Positions 10,001 through 18,256 of a stretch of DNA of 64,000 nt are shown piece after piece. A model generated the notes under the pieces. It saw only the letters and a list, made by a program, of their open reading frames with translations, was not told the origin of the DNA and searched no databases. The position numbers and the translations under genes were made by a program. Source of the stretch: Novosphingobium sp. (GTDB taxonomy: Bacteria; Pseudomonadota; Alphaproteobacteria; Sphingomonadales; Sphingomonadaceae); assembly GCF_027486195.1 (NCBI RefSeq), contig NZ_JAIXPP010000073.1, positions 120,314 through 184,313 of the forward strand, given 5' to 3'. Numbering within the stretch: the first letter of the stretch is position 1; the number at the start of each line of letters is the position of its first letter.

Positions 10001-10051
10001 TATGAATCGGGCTCGCGCCGGATCTTCGCCGGTGTGAAGTTCAACTTCTGA
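7040..10051 (+). CDS. TonB-dependent outer-membrane receptor (sphingomonad/caulobacter sugar-uptake type)
   Basis: A 1003-residue receptor starts at ATG 7040 behind a good AGGGGAGAG site. It has a signal peptide (about 1-38, ending in AAAQAAQ), a TonB-box-like VVTGFRQSL segment near 55-63, and a plug domain with the signature ESLQRLPGIQIDRENGQG. A long 22-strand barrel ends in KFNF with C-terminal phenylalanine. The ESVSAEDIGKFPDQNI plug start is typical of the large TonB receptor subfamily of Caulobacter and sphingomonads, which imports oligosaccharides and plant compounds. The gene heads a unit with a halogenase homologue and two ROK genes, and faces a GH3 glucosidase. A beta-linked glucan or glucoside is therefore the likely cargo, by context only. 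Confidence 0.93.
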   Translation: MSDRIARPRAVLSKKGLMGAASIMALLVAGNAAAQAAQGSGPQQADTAAADEGAAPIVVTGFRQSLAAALDAKRNSNLIIESVSAEDIGKFPDQNITESLQRLPGIQIDRENGQGTKVRIRGLEQNLTVLNNELFVTGQEVFKVGEGNFTRTDSLESVPSELIGGVEVFKSPNASLLEGGLGGIVNLKTRNPLDLKNGLTVAGNARLNKANGIDGWKPTGAVVASYNFNDKFGIIVSGSYSKTNGHYDILGGENRGNWAFGAGRRDTATVPTNYYAPEYRYVTDRDQYRTRWGVSVGLAYRPTDTLSMDLQYFHSDLKVDTREGSVKFPFGQGESLGLLPGYKINSNGVLESGTIRAQSAEAISVVDESSIKSDNLQFGTKFDNGSNFRANVEATYSTGSLFRDVANNDVRFTKYTVRQGAVGGPLQDGVALNSAAPATFDFTYSNGAFPKFGIAPGSPQDLFSNPANGFFKSHWAFGDRSKIKGHSIRTDLAWDVDPSEKGKITLSAGFRYGQRTVDFTSGRYLADYSGKGEIDATKIPLAERDPTFNYNYTPYGYFQDGAIGYKICDLPEANKPAAFAGCSRFGNSPALITPYDTFTSNAGRVETLVNPNVPGGKVLIQNRAQMVNALKWIQNLYPSTPFSFFEDPLQTFFVKEETKTGYVMADIGGKDDSFHVNVGLRIVNTQLKVDQNQGTANPTYWGTDSWNGVVKDFDTSSVQRSYTDFLPSVNVVVDAAQDIKVRASAARVTSRQPLFDLGRGFATDFTRDAATDKFLFTSGSRGNATLDPFRAYQFDLGVEYYFGRQGLLSAGVFWKEVDSFVVTQTVPVFVSDQAGGRVGPVSQPVNGKGGRVKGFELAAQYAFPFGLGFTANYTFSDTSTEFSNDFETGLPLPGVSKHSFNGQVYFEKHGFAARASYSWRSKSYLGNFGFGDGGVTRTLGIYQKPYGQLDGQISYQVTPNFNVFLEGINLNKENTKTYLQFPELPFRYESGSRRIFAGVKFNF

Positions 10052-10080
10052 CCTTAGCTCCACCTCCCTCGGAGCCTCTT

Positions 10081-10116
10081 GGGGGGAGGGCCTTTGCGGG
10101 CCTTCCCCCCTTTCTT
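10081..10116 (+). terminator. Rho-independent terminator after the TonB receptor gene
   Basis: A 12-base stem (GGGGGGAGGGCC with GGCCTTCCCCCC, one G-U pair) with a 6-base loop is followed by TTTCTT. It begins 29 bases after the receptor stop codon. It would allow high receptor expression with reduced read-through into the halogenase operon, whose first gene has its own ribosome site at about 10131-10137. Confidence 0.8.
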
Positions 10117-10141
10117 GTGAGGCGCATTCCAGGGAGATATT

Positions 10142-11728
10142 GTGTTGCGGCCGGATGACCGCCAGCATCGGACCGGACCTATGATGACCCCTGAACCCTT
10201 GCGCTCGATCCTGATCGTCGGCGGCGGCACGGCGGGCTGGTCTGCGGCAGCGCTGCTTTCCGCCGTGCTCGCGCCGACTGGCTGCAAGATCACGCTGATT
10301 GAATCGAGCGACGTGCCCACTGTCGGCGTGGGTGAGGCGACGATCCCGCCGGTGTTCGAGTTTCTGGCGAACTGCGGCGTGGATGAGATTGATTTCATTC
10401 GCCATTGCCAAGCGACGTTCAAGCTGGCGATCCGCTTTGATGACTGGCTGGAGCGGGGCCATTCCTACTGGCATCCCTTCGGCAATCTGGGCGTGACGAT
10501 CAACCAGCGGCCGTTTCACCACTACTGGTGGAAGAACAAGGCGGCGGGGCACGGCGAAAGCTTTGCCGATCTGTGCCCTGCGATTGCCTTGGCGGAAGAC
10601 GGGAAGTTCGCATTCCCGCCGCCGGACGGAAGCTATCCCGGCGGGGCGCTCAACTATGCGCTGCATTTCGATGCAGGGCTGGTGGCGCAATATCTGCACC
10701 GGCATGCCGCCGCGCGCGGGGTGGAGCATATCGATGCGCGGATCGCGGGCTGCGAACTGGCGGATGATGGCGCGATTGCAGCGGTCAGGCTTGAGGACGG
10801 GCGGCGGATCGCGGCCGATTTCTTCATCGATTGCTCAGGGTTTCGCGGGCTGCTGATCGAGGACGCGCTCCACGCAGGCTACGAGGACTGGACGAAATGG
10901 CTGCCGTGCGACCGCGCGGTGGCGATGCCGACTGCCACCGTGGGGCCGCCCGCGCCCTACACGATCTCTGCCGCGCACGAGGCGGGCTGGCGCTGGCGCA
11001 TTCCGCTGCAGTCGCGCGTGGGCAACGGTTATGTCTATTCGAGCCGATTTATCGGCGATGACGCGGCGGCGGATACGCTGCGCTGTGCGGCCTTGGGTGA
11101 GGCGCTGGCGGAGCCGCGGTTCCTGCGGTTCACGGCGGGGCACCGCAAGGCGATGTGGGTGAAGAACTGCCTTGCTGTCGGGCTTTCGAGCGGGTTTCTG
11201 GAACCGCTGGAATCGACGAGCATTCATCTGATTCACACCGCGCTGAACCGGCTGCTGGACTACTTCCCGGACCGGCACTGCGATCCCGCGCTGGCGACGG
11301 CGTACAACCGCGAGGCGGCGGACGAATATGCGCATATCCGCGATTTCCTGCTGCTGCATTACGTGCCCAACCGGCGGCATGGCGAGCCGTTCTGGGACGA
11401 GATCCGCGCCAATCCGCTTCCCGATACGCTGGCGGCAAAGCTTGACCTTTTCCGCCGCACCGGCCGCATCGTTTCGCGGCGGCGCGAGCTGTTTGCTGAT
11501 ATCAGCTGGTTCTTTGTCGCGGCAGGCATGGGGATCGTGCCCGAAGCGCTCGATCCGCTGGCCGATGCGGCGCCGTTTGACGAGGTGCGGCGGGTGATCG
11601 GGCAGATCAGCGACGTGATGGGACGCTATCGCAAGGCCGCGCCGACGCATGGGGACATGCTGGCACGCCTGCTCGATCCCGCGCTCAAAGGACGGCCCAA
11701 TTTCCAGCAAACCTGGGGCGGGGCATGA
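10142..11728 (+). CDS. Flavin-dependent tryptophan halogenase-family protein
   Basis: The protein has 528 residues if started at GTG 10142, which follows AGGGAG by 5 bases; ATG 10181 or 10184 would remove 13-14 residues and has a weaker site. Family motifs are present: the FAD loop GGGTAGWSAA, VGVGEATIPP, the Lys of ATFKLAIRF (about K94, the hypohalous-acid relay Lys position), WRWRIP near 283, and FLEPLESTS with Glu about 357. These match active halogenases of the PrnA/RebH fold. Many homologues sit beside TonB receptors and sugar regulators in Caulobacter, Xanthomonas and sphingomonads, where their substrate is mostly unknown. A reductase partner is not adjacent. The stop overlaps the next start (ATGA), so expression is coupled to the ROK kinase. 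Confidence 0.88.
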   Translation: MLRPDDRQHRTGPMMTPEPLRSILIVGGGTAGWSAAALLSAVLAPTGCKITLIESSDVPTVGVGEATIPPVFEFLANCGVDEIDFIRHCQATFKLAIRFDDWLERGHSYWHPFGNLGVTINQRPFHHYWWKNKAAGHGESFADLCPAIALAEDGKFAFPPPDGSYPGGALNYALHFDAGLVAQYLHRHAAARGVEHIDARIAGCELADDGAIAAVRLEDGRRIAADFFIDCSGFRGLLIEDALHAGYEDWTKWLPCDRAVAMPTATVGPPAPYTISAAHEAGWRWRIPLQSRVGNGYVYSSRFIGDDAAADTLRCAALGEALAEPRFLRFTAGHRKAMWVKNCLAVGLSSGFLEPLESTSIHLIHTALNRLLDYFPDRHCDPALATAYNREAADEYAHIRDFLLLHYVPNRRHGEPFWDEIRANPLPDTLAAKLDLFRRTGRIVSRRRELFADISWFFVAAGMGIVPEALDPLADAAPFDEVRRVIGQISDVMGRYRKAAPTHGDMLARLLDPALKGRPNFQQTWGGA

Positions 11729-12597
11729 TTGCTGGCCTCGAACTGGGCGGCACCAAGTGCGTGGCCACGCTGGCGCGGGGGCGCGAGGTGATCGATCAGC
11801 GCCGGGTGCCGACGCGCGATGCAGGCGCGACGGTTGGCGATCTCACCGCGATCCTCGATGAATGGGTGGCCGCGCATGAAGTCGAGGCCATCGGCGTCGC
11901 CGCCTTCGGGCCGATCAGTACCGACCGGGCGGCACCTGACTTCGGCACGTTCCTCGCCACGCCCAAACCGGGCTGGCAGGGCTTCAGCCTCGCGGCGCAT
12001 TTGCGGGACCGATACGGCCTGCCGGTCGGGCTCGACAGTGATGTGAATGGCGCGGCCCTGGCGGAAGGGCGCTGGGGCGGCGCGGTTGGTATGGCGAATC
12101 ATGCCTACGTGACCGTGGGCACCGGGGTCGGCGTGGGGCTCGTGGTGGGCGGCCGGACCATGGCGGGCCGCGCACACAGTGAAATGGGGCACATTTTTGT
12201 CGACCGTATGCCGGGGGACGATGCGCCCGGGATATGCCCCTTTCACGGGGGCTGCGTGGAAGGATTGATCGCAGGACCAGCACTTGCTGCGCGGGCGGGG
12301 GTGCCGGGCGAGGCACTGGACGAATTGCATCCGATATGGAATCCATTCGTCCATGTTCTTGCACGGCTCGTCCATACCATCGTGTTGACCGGGGCACCCG
12401 AGCGCGTGGCACTGGGCGGTGGAGTCCTGACAAGCCGGCCCGAACTGGTGGCGCGGGTCGATACTGCCGTGCGGGAAAGCCTGAGCGGCTATGCGCAGGC
12501 TTCGTTCGGCGTGGGGGCGCCGGTGCTCGGTGATCAGGCGGGGCCACTGGGCGCGCTGGCGATCGCGCTCGATGTGCTGGAGGGCGGTACGGCGTGA
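11725..12597 (+). CDS. ROK-family sugar kinase, fructokinase-like
   Basis: This 290-residue protein starts at ATG 11725, overlapping the halogenase stop by four bases. It opens with the ATP phosphate loop LELGGTKC and contains LDSDVNGAALAE and the GTGVGVGLVVGG loop. The ROK zinc-site signature is also present (EMGHIF followed by CPFHGGCVEG). The short CPxHxGCxE form and length match bacterial fructokinases of the ROK family, which phosphorylate fructose or mannose with ATP in the cytoplasm. The expected catalytic Asp is in the LDSDVN segment. It would feed sugar released by the neighbouring glycosidases into glycolysis. Glucose or mannose as substrate cannot be excluded. Confidence 0.9.
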   Translation: MIAGLELGGTKCVATLARGREVIDQRRVPTRDAGATVGDLTAILDEWVAAHEVEAIGVAAFGPISTDRAAPDFGTFLATPKPGWQGFSLAAHLRDRYGLPVGLDSDVNGAALAEGRWGGAVGMANHAYVTVGTGVGVGLVVGGRTMAGRAHSEMGHIFVDRMPGDDAPGICPFHGGCVEGLIAGPALAARAGVPGEALDELHPIWNPFVHVLARLVHTIVLTGAPERVALGGGVLTSRPELVARVDTAVRESLSGYAQASFGVGAPVLGDQAGPLGALAIALDVLEGGTA

Positions 12598-13769
12598 ATT
12601 TGGGGCTGACGCGCAGCGGCTATCGCGGCGCGACGATCGAGGATGCAGGCGCGCACAACACCCGGATCGTGCTGCGCGCCATCCGCGCGCAGGGCACGCT
12701 GACCAAGGCGGAACTGGCGCGGCAGACAGGGCTGGCGCATCCCACCGTCACCAATATCACCCGCCGCCTGATGGAGCGCGGCCTGCTGCGCACCGCCGGC
12801 ATGCAGCGCGGCGGACGCGGGCAGCCGGCGACGCGGCTGGTGATCAATGCCGAGGGCGCGCATGCCATCGGGCTCAATGTCGACCGCGATCACATCACGA
12901 TGGTGCTGGCGGATTTCGCCGGAACGGTAAAAGCGCGGCTCGATCAGGAAATCGCCTTTGCGCTGCCCGAGCAGGTGCGCAGCTTCTATCGCCGCAATCT
13001 CGACAAGCTGCTGGCGATGGCGGGTGTGCGCGCAGCGGCGATCACCGGGATCGGGCTTGCGTTGCCCGATGGCCTCGGCGTGATCGATCTGCCGGGCATG
13101 CCGGGGGACTATGCGCAGTGGTCTGCCACCAATCTCGAGGCCTTGTTTGCCGAACCGCTGGGCCGGCCGATCTTCATCGAGAACGATGCGGCCGCGGCGG
13201 CCATCGGCGAGATGCAATTCGGGCGCGGGCAGAAGGAGGCGAGCTTCTTCTACATCCTCATCAGCTATGGCCTTGGCGGCGGGCTGGTGGTGGGCGGGCA
13301 ATATGATCGCGGTGCGGACGGGCGCAGCGGCGAGATCGGCTTCATGAGCGTGCCGGGCGAAGGTGGGGCCATGGTACCGCTGCAGTCGATCGTTTCGATT
13401 GCCGGCCTAAACCGGCGGCTGCAACAGGCTGACCGATCGCCCTTTGCGCATGGCGAGGCGATTTCGGGCGATGCGGCTCTGCAGCGGATCCATGATGAGT
13501 GGATCGAGGAATGCGCTCGCGCGCTGGTGCAGCCGCTGGTGGCGGTGAACCTGCTGATCAATCCGGGCGTGGTGCTGGTGGGCGGGCGCCTGCCGATGCC
13601 GCTGCTCGAACGGCTCACGCAGCGCACCAATCTCCTGTTGCGCAGCGGCGGGCGCGATGCCCCCGCAATTGCCCCGGTGATGGCGGCGGCGCTGGCAGAG
13701 GATGCCTCTGCGGTGGGTGCGGCGCTGCTGTCGTTCGACGATCTGGCGCTGGCGGTGGAGGCGGGCTAG
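12594..13769 (+). CDS. ROK-family transcriptional regulator (NagC/XylR type)
   Basis: A 391-residue protein with an N-terminal winged helix (about 20-80, KAELARQTGLAHPTVTNITR as recognition region) is followed by a ROK sugar-binding domain with the ENDAAAAAIGE segment and LINPGVVLVGGR. The GTG start overlaps the kinase stop by four bases. The ROK part lacks the compact CPxHxGC zinc motif seen in the preceding kinase, as expected for a sensor rather than an enzyme. It probably represses the TonB/halogenase/kinase unit until a sugar or sugar phosphate binds. Its operator is not identified. Confidence 0.9.
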   Translation: MNLGLTRSGYRGATIEDAGAHNTRIVLRAIRAQGTLTKAELARQTGLAHPTVTNITRRLMERGLLRTAGMQRGGRGQPATRLVINAEGAHAIGLNVDRDHITMVLADFAGTVKARLDQEIAFALPEQVRSFYRRNLDKLLAMAGVRAAAITGIGLALPDGLGVIDLPGMPGDYAQWSATNLEALFAEPLGRPIFIENDAAAAAIGEMQFGRGQKEASFFYILISYGLGGGLVVGGQYDRGADGRSGEIGFMSVPGEGGAMVPLQSIVSIAGLNRRLQQADRSPFAHGEAISGDAALQRIHDEWIEECARALVQPLVAVNLLINPGVVLVGGRLPMPLLERLTQRTNLLLRSGGRDAPAIAPVMAAALAEDASAVGAALLSFDDLALAVEAG

Positions 13770-13792
13770 CCGGACCCCAGGTCAACCAACTT

Positions 13793-13873
13793 CGTCATTC
13801 CCGCGAAGGCGGGAATCCAGAGGGGCCTGCGCGGTGTGTGCGGCTCTGGCCCCCCGCCTTCGCGGGGGTGACG
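13793..13873. repeat. Paired-hairpin intergenic repeat, type A copy 2
   Basis: The left arm (13793-13820) is identical to the 661-688 arm. The right arm (13846-13873) has diverged (ATT to CCC and AA to GG changes), leaving several G-U pairs in RNA. It lies between the convergent ROK regulator and LacI genes and could act as a two-way terminator. Confidence 0.88.
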
Positions 13874-13895
13874 AAAAGGGATGATTGCGGTTGTC

Positions 13896-14918
13896 CTATC
13901 CCGCGCGCGGCGGGGCGGTGCTGCGGCGGATCAGGAGTTCGTGAGCGAGGTGGATGTCGCCGCCTTCGGGTTCGCCCTTCAGCACATGGAGCAGCATGTC
14001 CATCGCCTTGTAGGCCATGTCTTCCACCGGCTGGCGGATCGTGGTGAGCGGGGGCCAGACTACGCGCGAAATGTCGGAATCGTCGAAGCCGACGACCGAG
14101 AGGTCTTCCGGCACATGCAGCCCGCATTCGCGCGCGGCGGCGACGGTGGCGGCGGCCATGTCGTCGTTCTGGGCGAGGATCGCGGTGGGCGGCGGATCGA
14201 GCGCGAGCAGGCGGCGCGCGGCAGCGAGGCCGGAATCGAAGGTGAACAGGCCGGATTCGATCAGTTCCGGGTGCAGCGTGAGGCCCGCCTTGGCGAGCGC
14301 CTGCATGGTGCCGACGAGGCGCGCATCGGATGCGGCGTGGCTGGGATCGCCCTTGATCACGCCGATGCGGCGGTGGCCGAGCGCGACGAGATGTTCGGCG
14401 GCTTCCTGCGCGGCGGCGACATCGTCCATCGCGACCGAGGGGCCATTGCCAAGCAGGCGGGTGGGCGAGATGCGCGCAAACGGCATGCCCACTTCGCGCA
14501 GTTCGGCCATCAGTCCGGCGTGGTCCGAGGCGGGAGGGGCAAGCAGCACGGCATCAAGCGCGGCGGAACGCAGCAGCGCGATGATCTCATCCTCGCGCTC
14601 GGTGACGGATTCGACCGGCAGCACGACAAGGCGGAAGCGCTCGCCGTGGAGGCGTTCGAGCGCGCCTTTCTGCAGTTCGACGACGTAGCTGGGGCTCGGC
14701 TTTTCGTAGACGAGGCCGATCAGGTAGGAGCGGCTGCGGACAAGGCCCTGGGCCGAGACATTGGGGTGATAGCGCAGCGTGCGCATAGCCTCGCGCACGC
14801 GGGTTTTCACCGCTTCGGTGACATGCGGCTCGTTGTTGACAACGCGGCTGACGGTTTTGGCCGAAACTTCTGCCATGCGCGCAACATCGACAATGGTGGC
14901 CCGTTTGGGTCTGCTCAT
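13896..14918 (-). CDS. LacI-family transcriptional repressor
   Basis: A 340-residue protein has the classic N-terminal helix-turn-helix (ATIVDVARMAEVSAKTVSRV, about residues 7-26) and hinge region. The periplasmic-binding-protein-like effector domain includes VVGFDDSDIS near 270 and LTTIRQP near 287. LacI-family proteins bind paired half-sites with a central CG and respond to sugars. The gene is alone on its strand, convergent with the ROK operon and next to the FAH/cupin operon. The best local target is the GH3/TonB spacer, where a TGACAACGTTGACA palindrome is found, though control of the downstream aromatic genes is also possible. Confidence 0.93.
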   Translation of the reverse strand: MSRPKRATIVDVARMAEVSAKTVSRVVNNEPHVTEAVKTRVREAMRTLRYHPNVSAQGLVRSRSYLIGLVYEKPSPSYVVELQKGALERLHGERFRLVVLPVESVTEREDEIIALLRSAALDAVLLAPPASDHAGLMAELREVGMPFARISPTRLLGNGPSVAMDDVAAAQEAAEHLVALGHRRIGVIKGDPSHAASDARLVGTMQALAKAGLTLHPELIESGLFTFDSGLAAARRLLALDPPPTAILAQNDDMAAATVAAARECGLHVPEDLSVVGFDDSDISRVVWPPLTTIRQPVEDMAYKAMDMLLHVLKGEPEGGDIHLAHELLIRRSTAPPRAG

Positions 14919-14988
14919 GGGTATCGGGCCGCCTCGGTGGGTCTGCGAAAAATCTTCGCTGATCCTACACCGGGGCGGCCCGGAAATG

Positions 14989-15945
14989 CTAGGCCTTCAC
15001 GACTTCGCTGTCGATCATGCCGAAGGGCGCGCGGCCCGAACTGCCCACCGCCGTCATCCGCACGGTATCGCCGAAGGCCATGAACGGCGTTTGCGGCGCG
15101 CCGTGGGCGATGATCTCGATCGCGCGGATTTCCGATATGCAGCTGGAGCCGACTTCGGCGTAGTTGGCGTTGGAGACGGTGCCCGAGCCGATCACCGTTC
15201 CGGCAACAAGATCGCGGGTAAGCGCGGCATGGGCGACGAGTTCGTGGAAGCCGAAGGCCATCGGGGCACCGTTGGCCCGGCCGACTTCGCTGCCATTCCA
15301 GTCGATGATGAGATCGAGACCGACGCGCCCGTCCTTCCATGCCTCGCCGAGTTCATCGGGCGTGACGGCGAAGGGGGCCATCGAGCAGGCCGGCTTGGCC
15401 TGAATCCAGCCGAAGCCGGTCTTCATTTCGATGGGGGCGATGGCACGCAGCGACCAATCATTGATCTGCACGATCAGCCGGATGTGCTTCATCGCTTCTG
15501 CGGCGCTGGTGCCCATCGGCACGGCATCGACCACCACGCCGAACTCGCCTTCGAAATCGATGCCGTGTTCGATGGCGGGGAAGGGGACGGGATCAGCAGG
15601 GCCGTAGAACCGGTCGGACAGGCCCTGGTACATGAGCGGGCGGTCCCCTTCGTGGGGATCGTGCTTGAAGGCTACGGCCATGAGATCGCCGTGCGTGGTG
15701 AAGGCCGAGCCATCGAGCCACTGCCAGGTGCGCGGGAGCGGCGCGGCGAAGGTCACGTCGTCGGTCGGCTCGCCATCGCCGGCGTTGAGGCGGGCTTCGG
15801 CTTCCTTGAGCCTCGCTTCGGTCGAGGGCCAGTCCTCCATCGCGCCGAGGAGATGGCCGCCGACGCGCAGCGCACGCTCCCCGTCCGCCGAGACGAGCGC
15901 CAGCGCGCCATCGGGCGTGCCGTCGCGCAGAGTGGCTAGCCTCAT
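14989..15945 (-). CDS. Fumarylacetoacetate hydrolase-family protein
   Basis: This 318-residue protein starts at ATG 15945, fixed by the ATGA overlap with the upstream cupin gene; the frame extends further but without support. The FAH fold is shown by the metal-ligand motif FEGEFGVVV (ExE), the following Asp in QINDWS, the PACSMAPFAV segment and GSGTVSNAN. Enzymes of this family hydrolyse or decarboxylate beta-diketones and 2-keto-enol acids that arise from aromatic ring cleavage, using Mg2+ or Mn2+. With the cupin it forms a two-gene unit suited to handling an aromatic ring-fission product, perhaps from the extradiol enzyme at 44819. The substrate is not known. Confidence 0.88.
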   Translation of the reverse strand: MRLATLRDGTPDGALALVSADGERALRVGGHLLGAMEDWPSTEARLKEAEARLNAGDGEPTDDVTFAAPLPRTWQWLDGSAFTTHGDLMAVAFKHDPHEGDRPLMYQGLSDRFYGPADPVPFPAIEHGIDFEGEFGVVVDAVPMGTSAAEAMKHIRLIVQINDWSLRAIAPIEMKTGFGWIQAKPACSMAPFAVTPDELGEAWKDGRVGLDLIIDWNGSEVGRANGAPMAFGFHELVAHAALTRDLVAGTVIGSGTVSNANYAEVGSSCISEIRAIEIIAHGAPQTPFMAFGDTVRMTAVGSSGRAPFGMIDSEVVKA

Positions 15946-16511
15946 GCCTTGAGCTCCGGCGCGAATTCGCCGTCGATCAGCACGAAGACGATGCGGCAAT
16001 TCTTGTCGGAGCGGTTGGCCCAGCCGTGGTTGGTGCCGCGCTGGATCACGATATCGCCCGGATAGACGGTGGTTTCGCCCTCATCCATGATCAGCACGAG
16101 TTCGCCTTCGATGACAATGCCGTAGTCGATGGTTTCGGTGCGGTGCATCAGCGCGTGGCGCGCGCCTGCCTTGGCGGCGTTGGAGGCATGGCCGGCGCCG
16201 ATTTCGGCGAAGTGCGCAGCAGCTTCCTCGGGCGTCATGGTGCGGATGCCCTCGCCTTCGGGCGGAATGTCGAGCACGCGGATGCGGGTGCCGTTTTTCG
16301 GCGGAGCGAGGACCACACCGGCTTCGGCGGGTTCGCCCGAGGCTGCGTCGATGGGTGCGGGGGTGGCCTGCGTGTTCCAGACTTCGTGGAACATCGGCCC
16401 GATCGCGCCGCCGACTTGCTGGACGCGGGGCGGGGCGCCGTCTTCCTGGATGATCGCGCGACCTTCCGCATCGTGGCCGGTGACAATGCGGCGCACAGGT
16501 TTGACGTCCAT
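15942..16511 (-). CDS. Cupin-domain protein
   Basis: A 189-residue protein with one conserved cupin barrel in the C-terminal half: H(R)TETIDYGIVIEGE gives motif 1 and PGDIVIQRGTNHGWAN motif 2, including the usual His ligand. A GGGAGAT site lies 4-10 bases before ATG 16511. Small cupins of this kind are common next to FAH hydrolases and aromatic hydroxylases in catabolic operons, but whether they are enzymes or sensors is usually unknown. Overlap with the FAH gene means the two are made together. The MFS gene lies 85 bases upstream on the same strand and may be part of the unit. Confidence 0.82.
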   Translation of the reverse strand: MDVKPVRRIVTGHDAEGRAIIQEDGAPPRVQQVGGAIGPMFHEVWNTQATPAPIDAASGEPAEAGVVLAPPKNGTRIRVLDIPPEGEGIRTMTPEEAAAHFAEIGAGHASNAAKAGARHALMHRTETIDYGIVIEGELVLIMDEGETTVYPGDIVIQRGTNHGWANRSDKNCRIVFVLIDGEFAPELKA

Positions 16512-16596
16512 ATAATCTCCCGCGATGGTTATCTATCTGTTTGACAGATGGGTTTAGTTCACTTCGGATCAACAATGCCTATGAAGCGGCGGCAGG

Positions 16597-18072
16597 TCAA
16601 TCCGCTGCTGGCTTGCGCTCGGTCGCGAACAGAGTGGAGGGCAAGCGCGAGACGGCGAGCACCGCAATCGAGAGGAGCGCTGCGACCATGATCGCGCCGG
16701 GGACCAGACCGGCGAGCCGCGCCGCCGCGTCATGTCCGGCAACCGCGAAGTAGGCCGAGCCGACCAAGGCGATGCCGAGTGCGCCGCCAAGCTGCTGCGC
16801 GGTGCGCATCGTCGCGCTGGCGGTGCCGGCGTGGGTGCGCGGAACTTCGGAGACGACGATGGGGCCTAGCGGGCCGGAGAGCGTGCCGAAGCCGATCCCG
16901 GCGAGCGCGAGGGTGGCGATGAGCAGCGGCCCGCCTTCAACCCGCGCATGGATCAGCGCGAGGGTGCTGACGATGCCAGCCGCCATCAGCATGCCGCCCG
17001 CCATGGGCAGGAGGCGCCCGAGCTTTGGCAGCAGACGTGGGACAAGCAGGGCAACTGCCACCATCACGCCGAGGCCGAAAGGAATGTGGATCAGCGCCGT
17101 CTTCAGCGGGGTTAGCGCAAGGCCCTGCTGCAACGCGACGGCGAAGATCATCAGGAAGCCGACCGAGCTGCTGTTGAACGCCATCGCGGCGATCACGCCC
17201 CAGCGGAAGGTGGGTAGGGCAAAGAGCGAGGGTTCGATCATGGCCGGAAGCCCGGCTGCGCGGCGGGCGACGGAGCGGTGCCAGCCAAGGCCCACGGCGC
17301 TGATACCGCCGAACAGGATCGCGGCTGCGGGCGCCAGACCCAGATCGTCGTGCGCCTGGATCAGGGCGAGGAGGATCAGGCCGAAGCCTGCGGCGAAGAG
17401 CGCGGCGCCGGGAAGATCGATGGCGAGGCCTTTGTGTTCCTCACCCGTGCGGGGGAGCGTCACGCGGCCCATGGCGAGCGCGAAGAGGCCGACCGGCAGG
17501 TTGATCAGGAAGATCAGCCGCCAGCCGAGGCCGAAGAGGTTGAGCTCGATCAGGAAGCCGCCGATGATCGGGCCGATGATCGCGGCAAGGCCGATGATCA
17601 TGCCGAAGAAAGCGAGGCGGCGCACCCGTTCGAGCGGGGTGTAGAGCAGCTGGACGATGGCCATGGTCTGCGGCCCCATCATCGCGCCCGCCCCGCCCTG
17701 AAGGACGCGCGCGAGGACCAGCACGCCCGGCGTCGGGGCAAGGCCGCAAAGCGCGGAGGCGGCGACGAAGCCCGCCACGCCGCCGAGGAACAGGGTGCGG
17801 TGGCCGAACGTATCGCCCAGCCTTCCGCCAAGCAGCAGGAGCGAGCCGAGCGTGAGCAGGTAGCCCGCGACGATCCACTGCATCGCGGGGGGAGAGGCGC
17901 CGAGCCCGTCGCGAATGGCGGGCAGCGCGGTGTTGACGATGGTCGTGTCGGCCACTTCCAGCACCACGGCGGTGAGCACGGTGAAAAAGGCCAGCGCCCG
18001 CTGGCGATCATCGAGTTCATGCGGCAGCTTGCTGCCTGAGGCCGCAGCCGGTGCTGCCTGTTGCGCTGTCAT
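16597..18072 (-). CDS. MFS transporter, 14-helix DHA2 (EmrB/QacA) type
   Basis: A 491-residue membrane protein with about 14 hydrophobic segments shows family signs: DTTIVNTALPAI in the first helix (DHA2 motif D1), the GRLGDTFGHRTLF loop (motif A) and the GPIIGGFLIE segment (motif C). Such carriers are drug/proton antiporters, and some export aromatic acids. It lies upstream of, and on the same strand as, the cupin and FAH genes, so it may expel or import an aromatic intermediate. The substrate is not readable from sequence. Confidence 0.9.
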   Translation of the reverse strand: MTAQQAAPAAASGSKLPHELDDRQRALAFFTVLTAVVLEVADTTIVNTALPAIRDGLGASPPAMQWIVAGYLLTLGSLLLLGGRLGDTFGHRTLFLGGVAGFVAASALCGLAPTPGVLVLARVLQGGAGAMMGPQTMAIVQLLYTPLERVRRLAFFGMIIGLAAIIGPIIGGFLIELNLFGLGWRLIFLINLPVGLFALAMGRVTLPRTGEEHKGLAIDLPGAALFAAGFGLILLALIQAHDDLGLAPAAAILFGGISAVGLGWHRSVARRAAGLPAMIEPSLFALPTFRWGVIAAMAFNSSSVGFLMIFAVALQQGLALTPLKTALIHIPFGLGVMVAVALLVPRLLPKLGRLLPMAGGMLMAAGIVSTLALIHARVEGGPLLIATLALAGIGFGTLSGPLGPIVVSEVPRTHAGTASATMRTAQQLGGALGIALVGSAYFAVAGHDAAARLAGLVPGAIMVAALLSIAVLAVSRLPSTLFATERKPAAD

Positions 18073-18256
18073 TCGCGGTTGTCCGATGTCCCGTGCGCCT
18101 GCTCATGGCGGTTATTGGTGCCGACCGGGATCAGCCGGTCAAATTAAAATCTTGCTTCTATTATGACCACGTCTCGCCTATGGTCAAGCGCAGCACGCAG
18201 GGTATCACGGGAATGACAGCCCGCCTGTGGGACAAAAATTGTTTGGGGAGAATATC
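18073..18256. promoter_or_regulatory. Divergent promoter region between two MFS genes
   Basis: The 184-base spacer separates divergent MFS genes. It has an A/T-rich stretch at about 18138-18165 bounded by GGTCA (18137-18141) and TGACC (18164-18168), a widely spaced inverted pair that may be an operator or chance. No gene is visible in it. A GGGGAG site at 18245-18250 serves the rightward gene. Confidence 0.4.

Noticed and set aside
6425..10729. Long open minus-strand frames (about 680-700 codons) opposite the TonB receptor and halogenase genes
   Set aside because: They are antisense to well-supported genes, have low-complexity Arg/Ala/His-rich composition, no domain motifs and no ribosome sites. 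High GC produces such frames.
10142..11728. A natural-product biosynthesis cluster around the halogenase
   Set aside because: No synthetase, ketosynthase, tailoring or resistance genes are nearby. Neighbours are sugar uptake and regulation genes.
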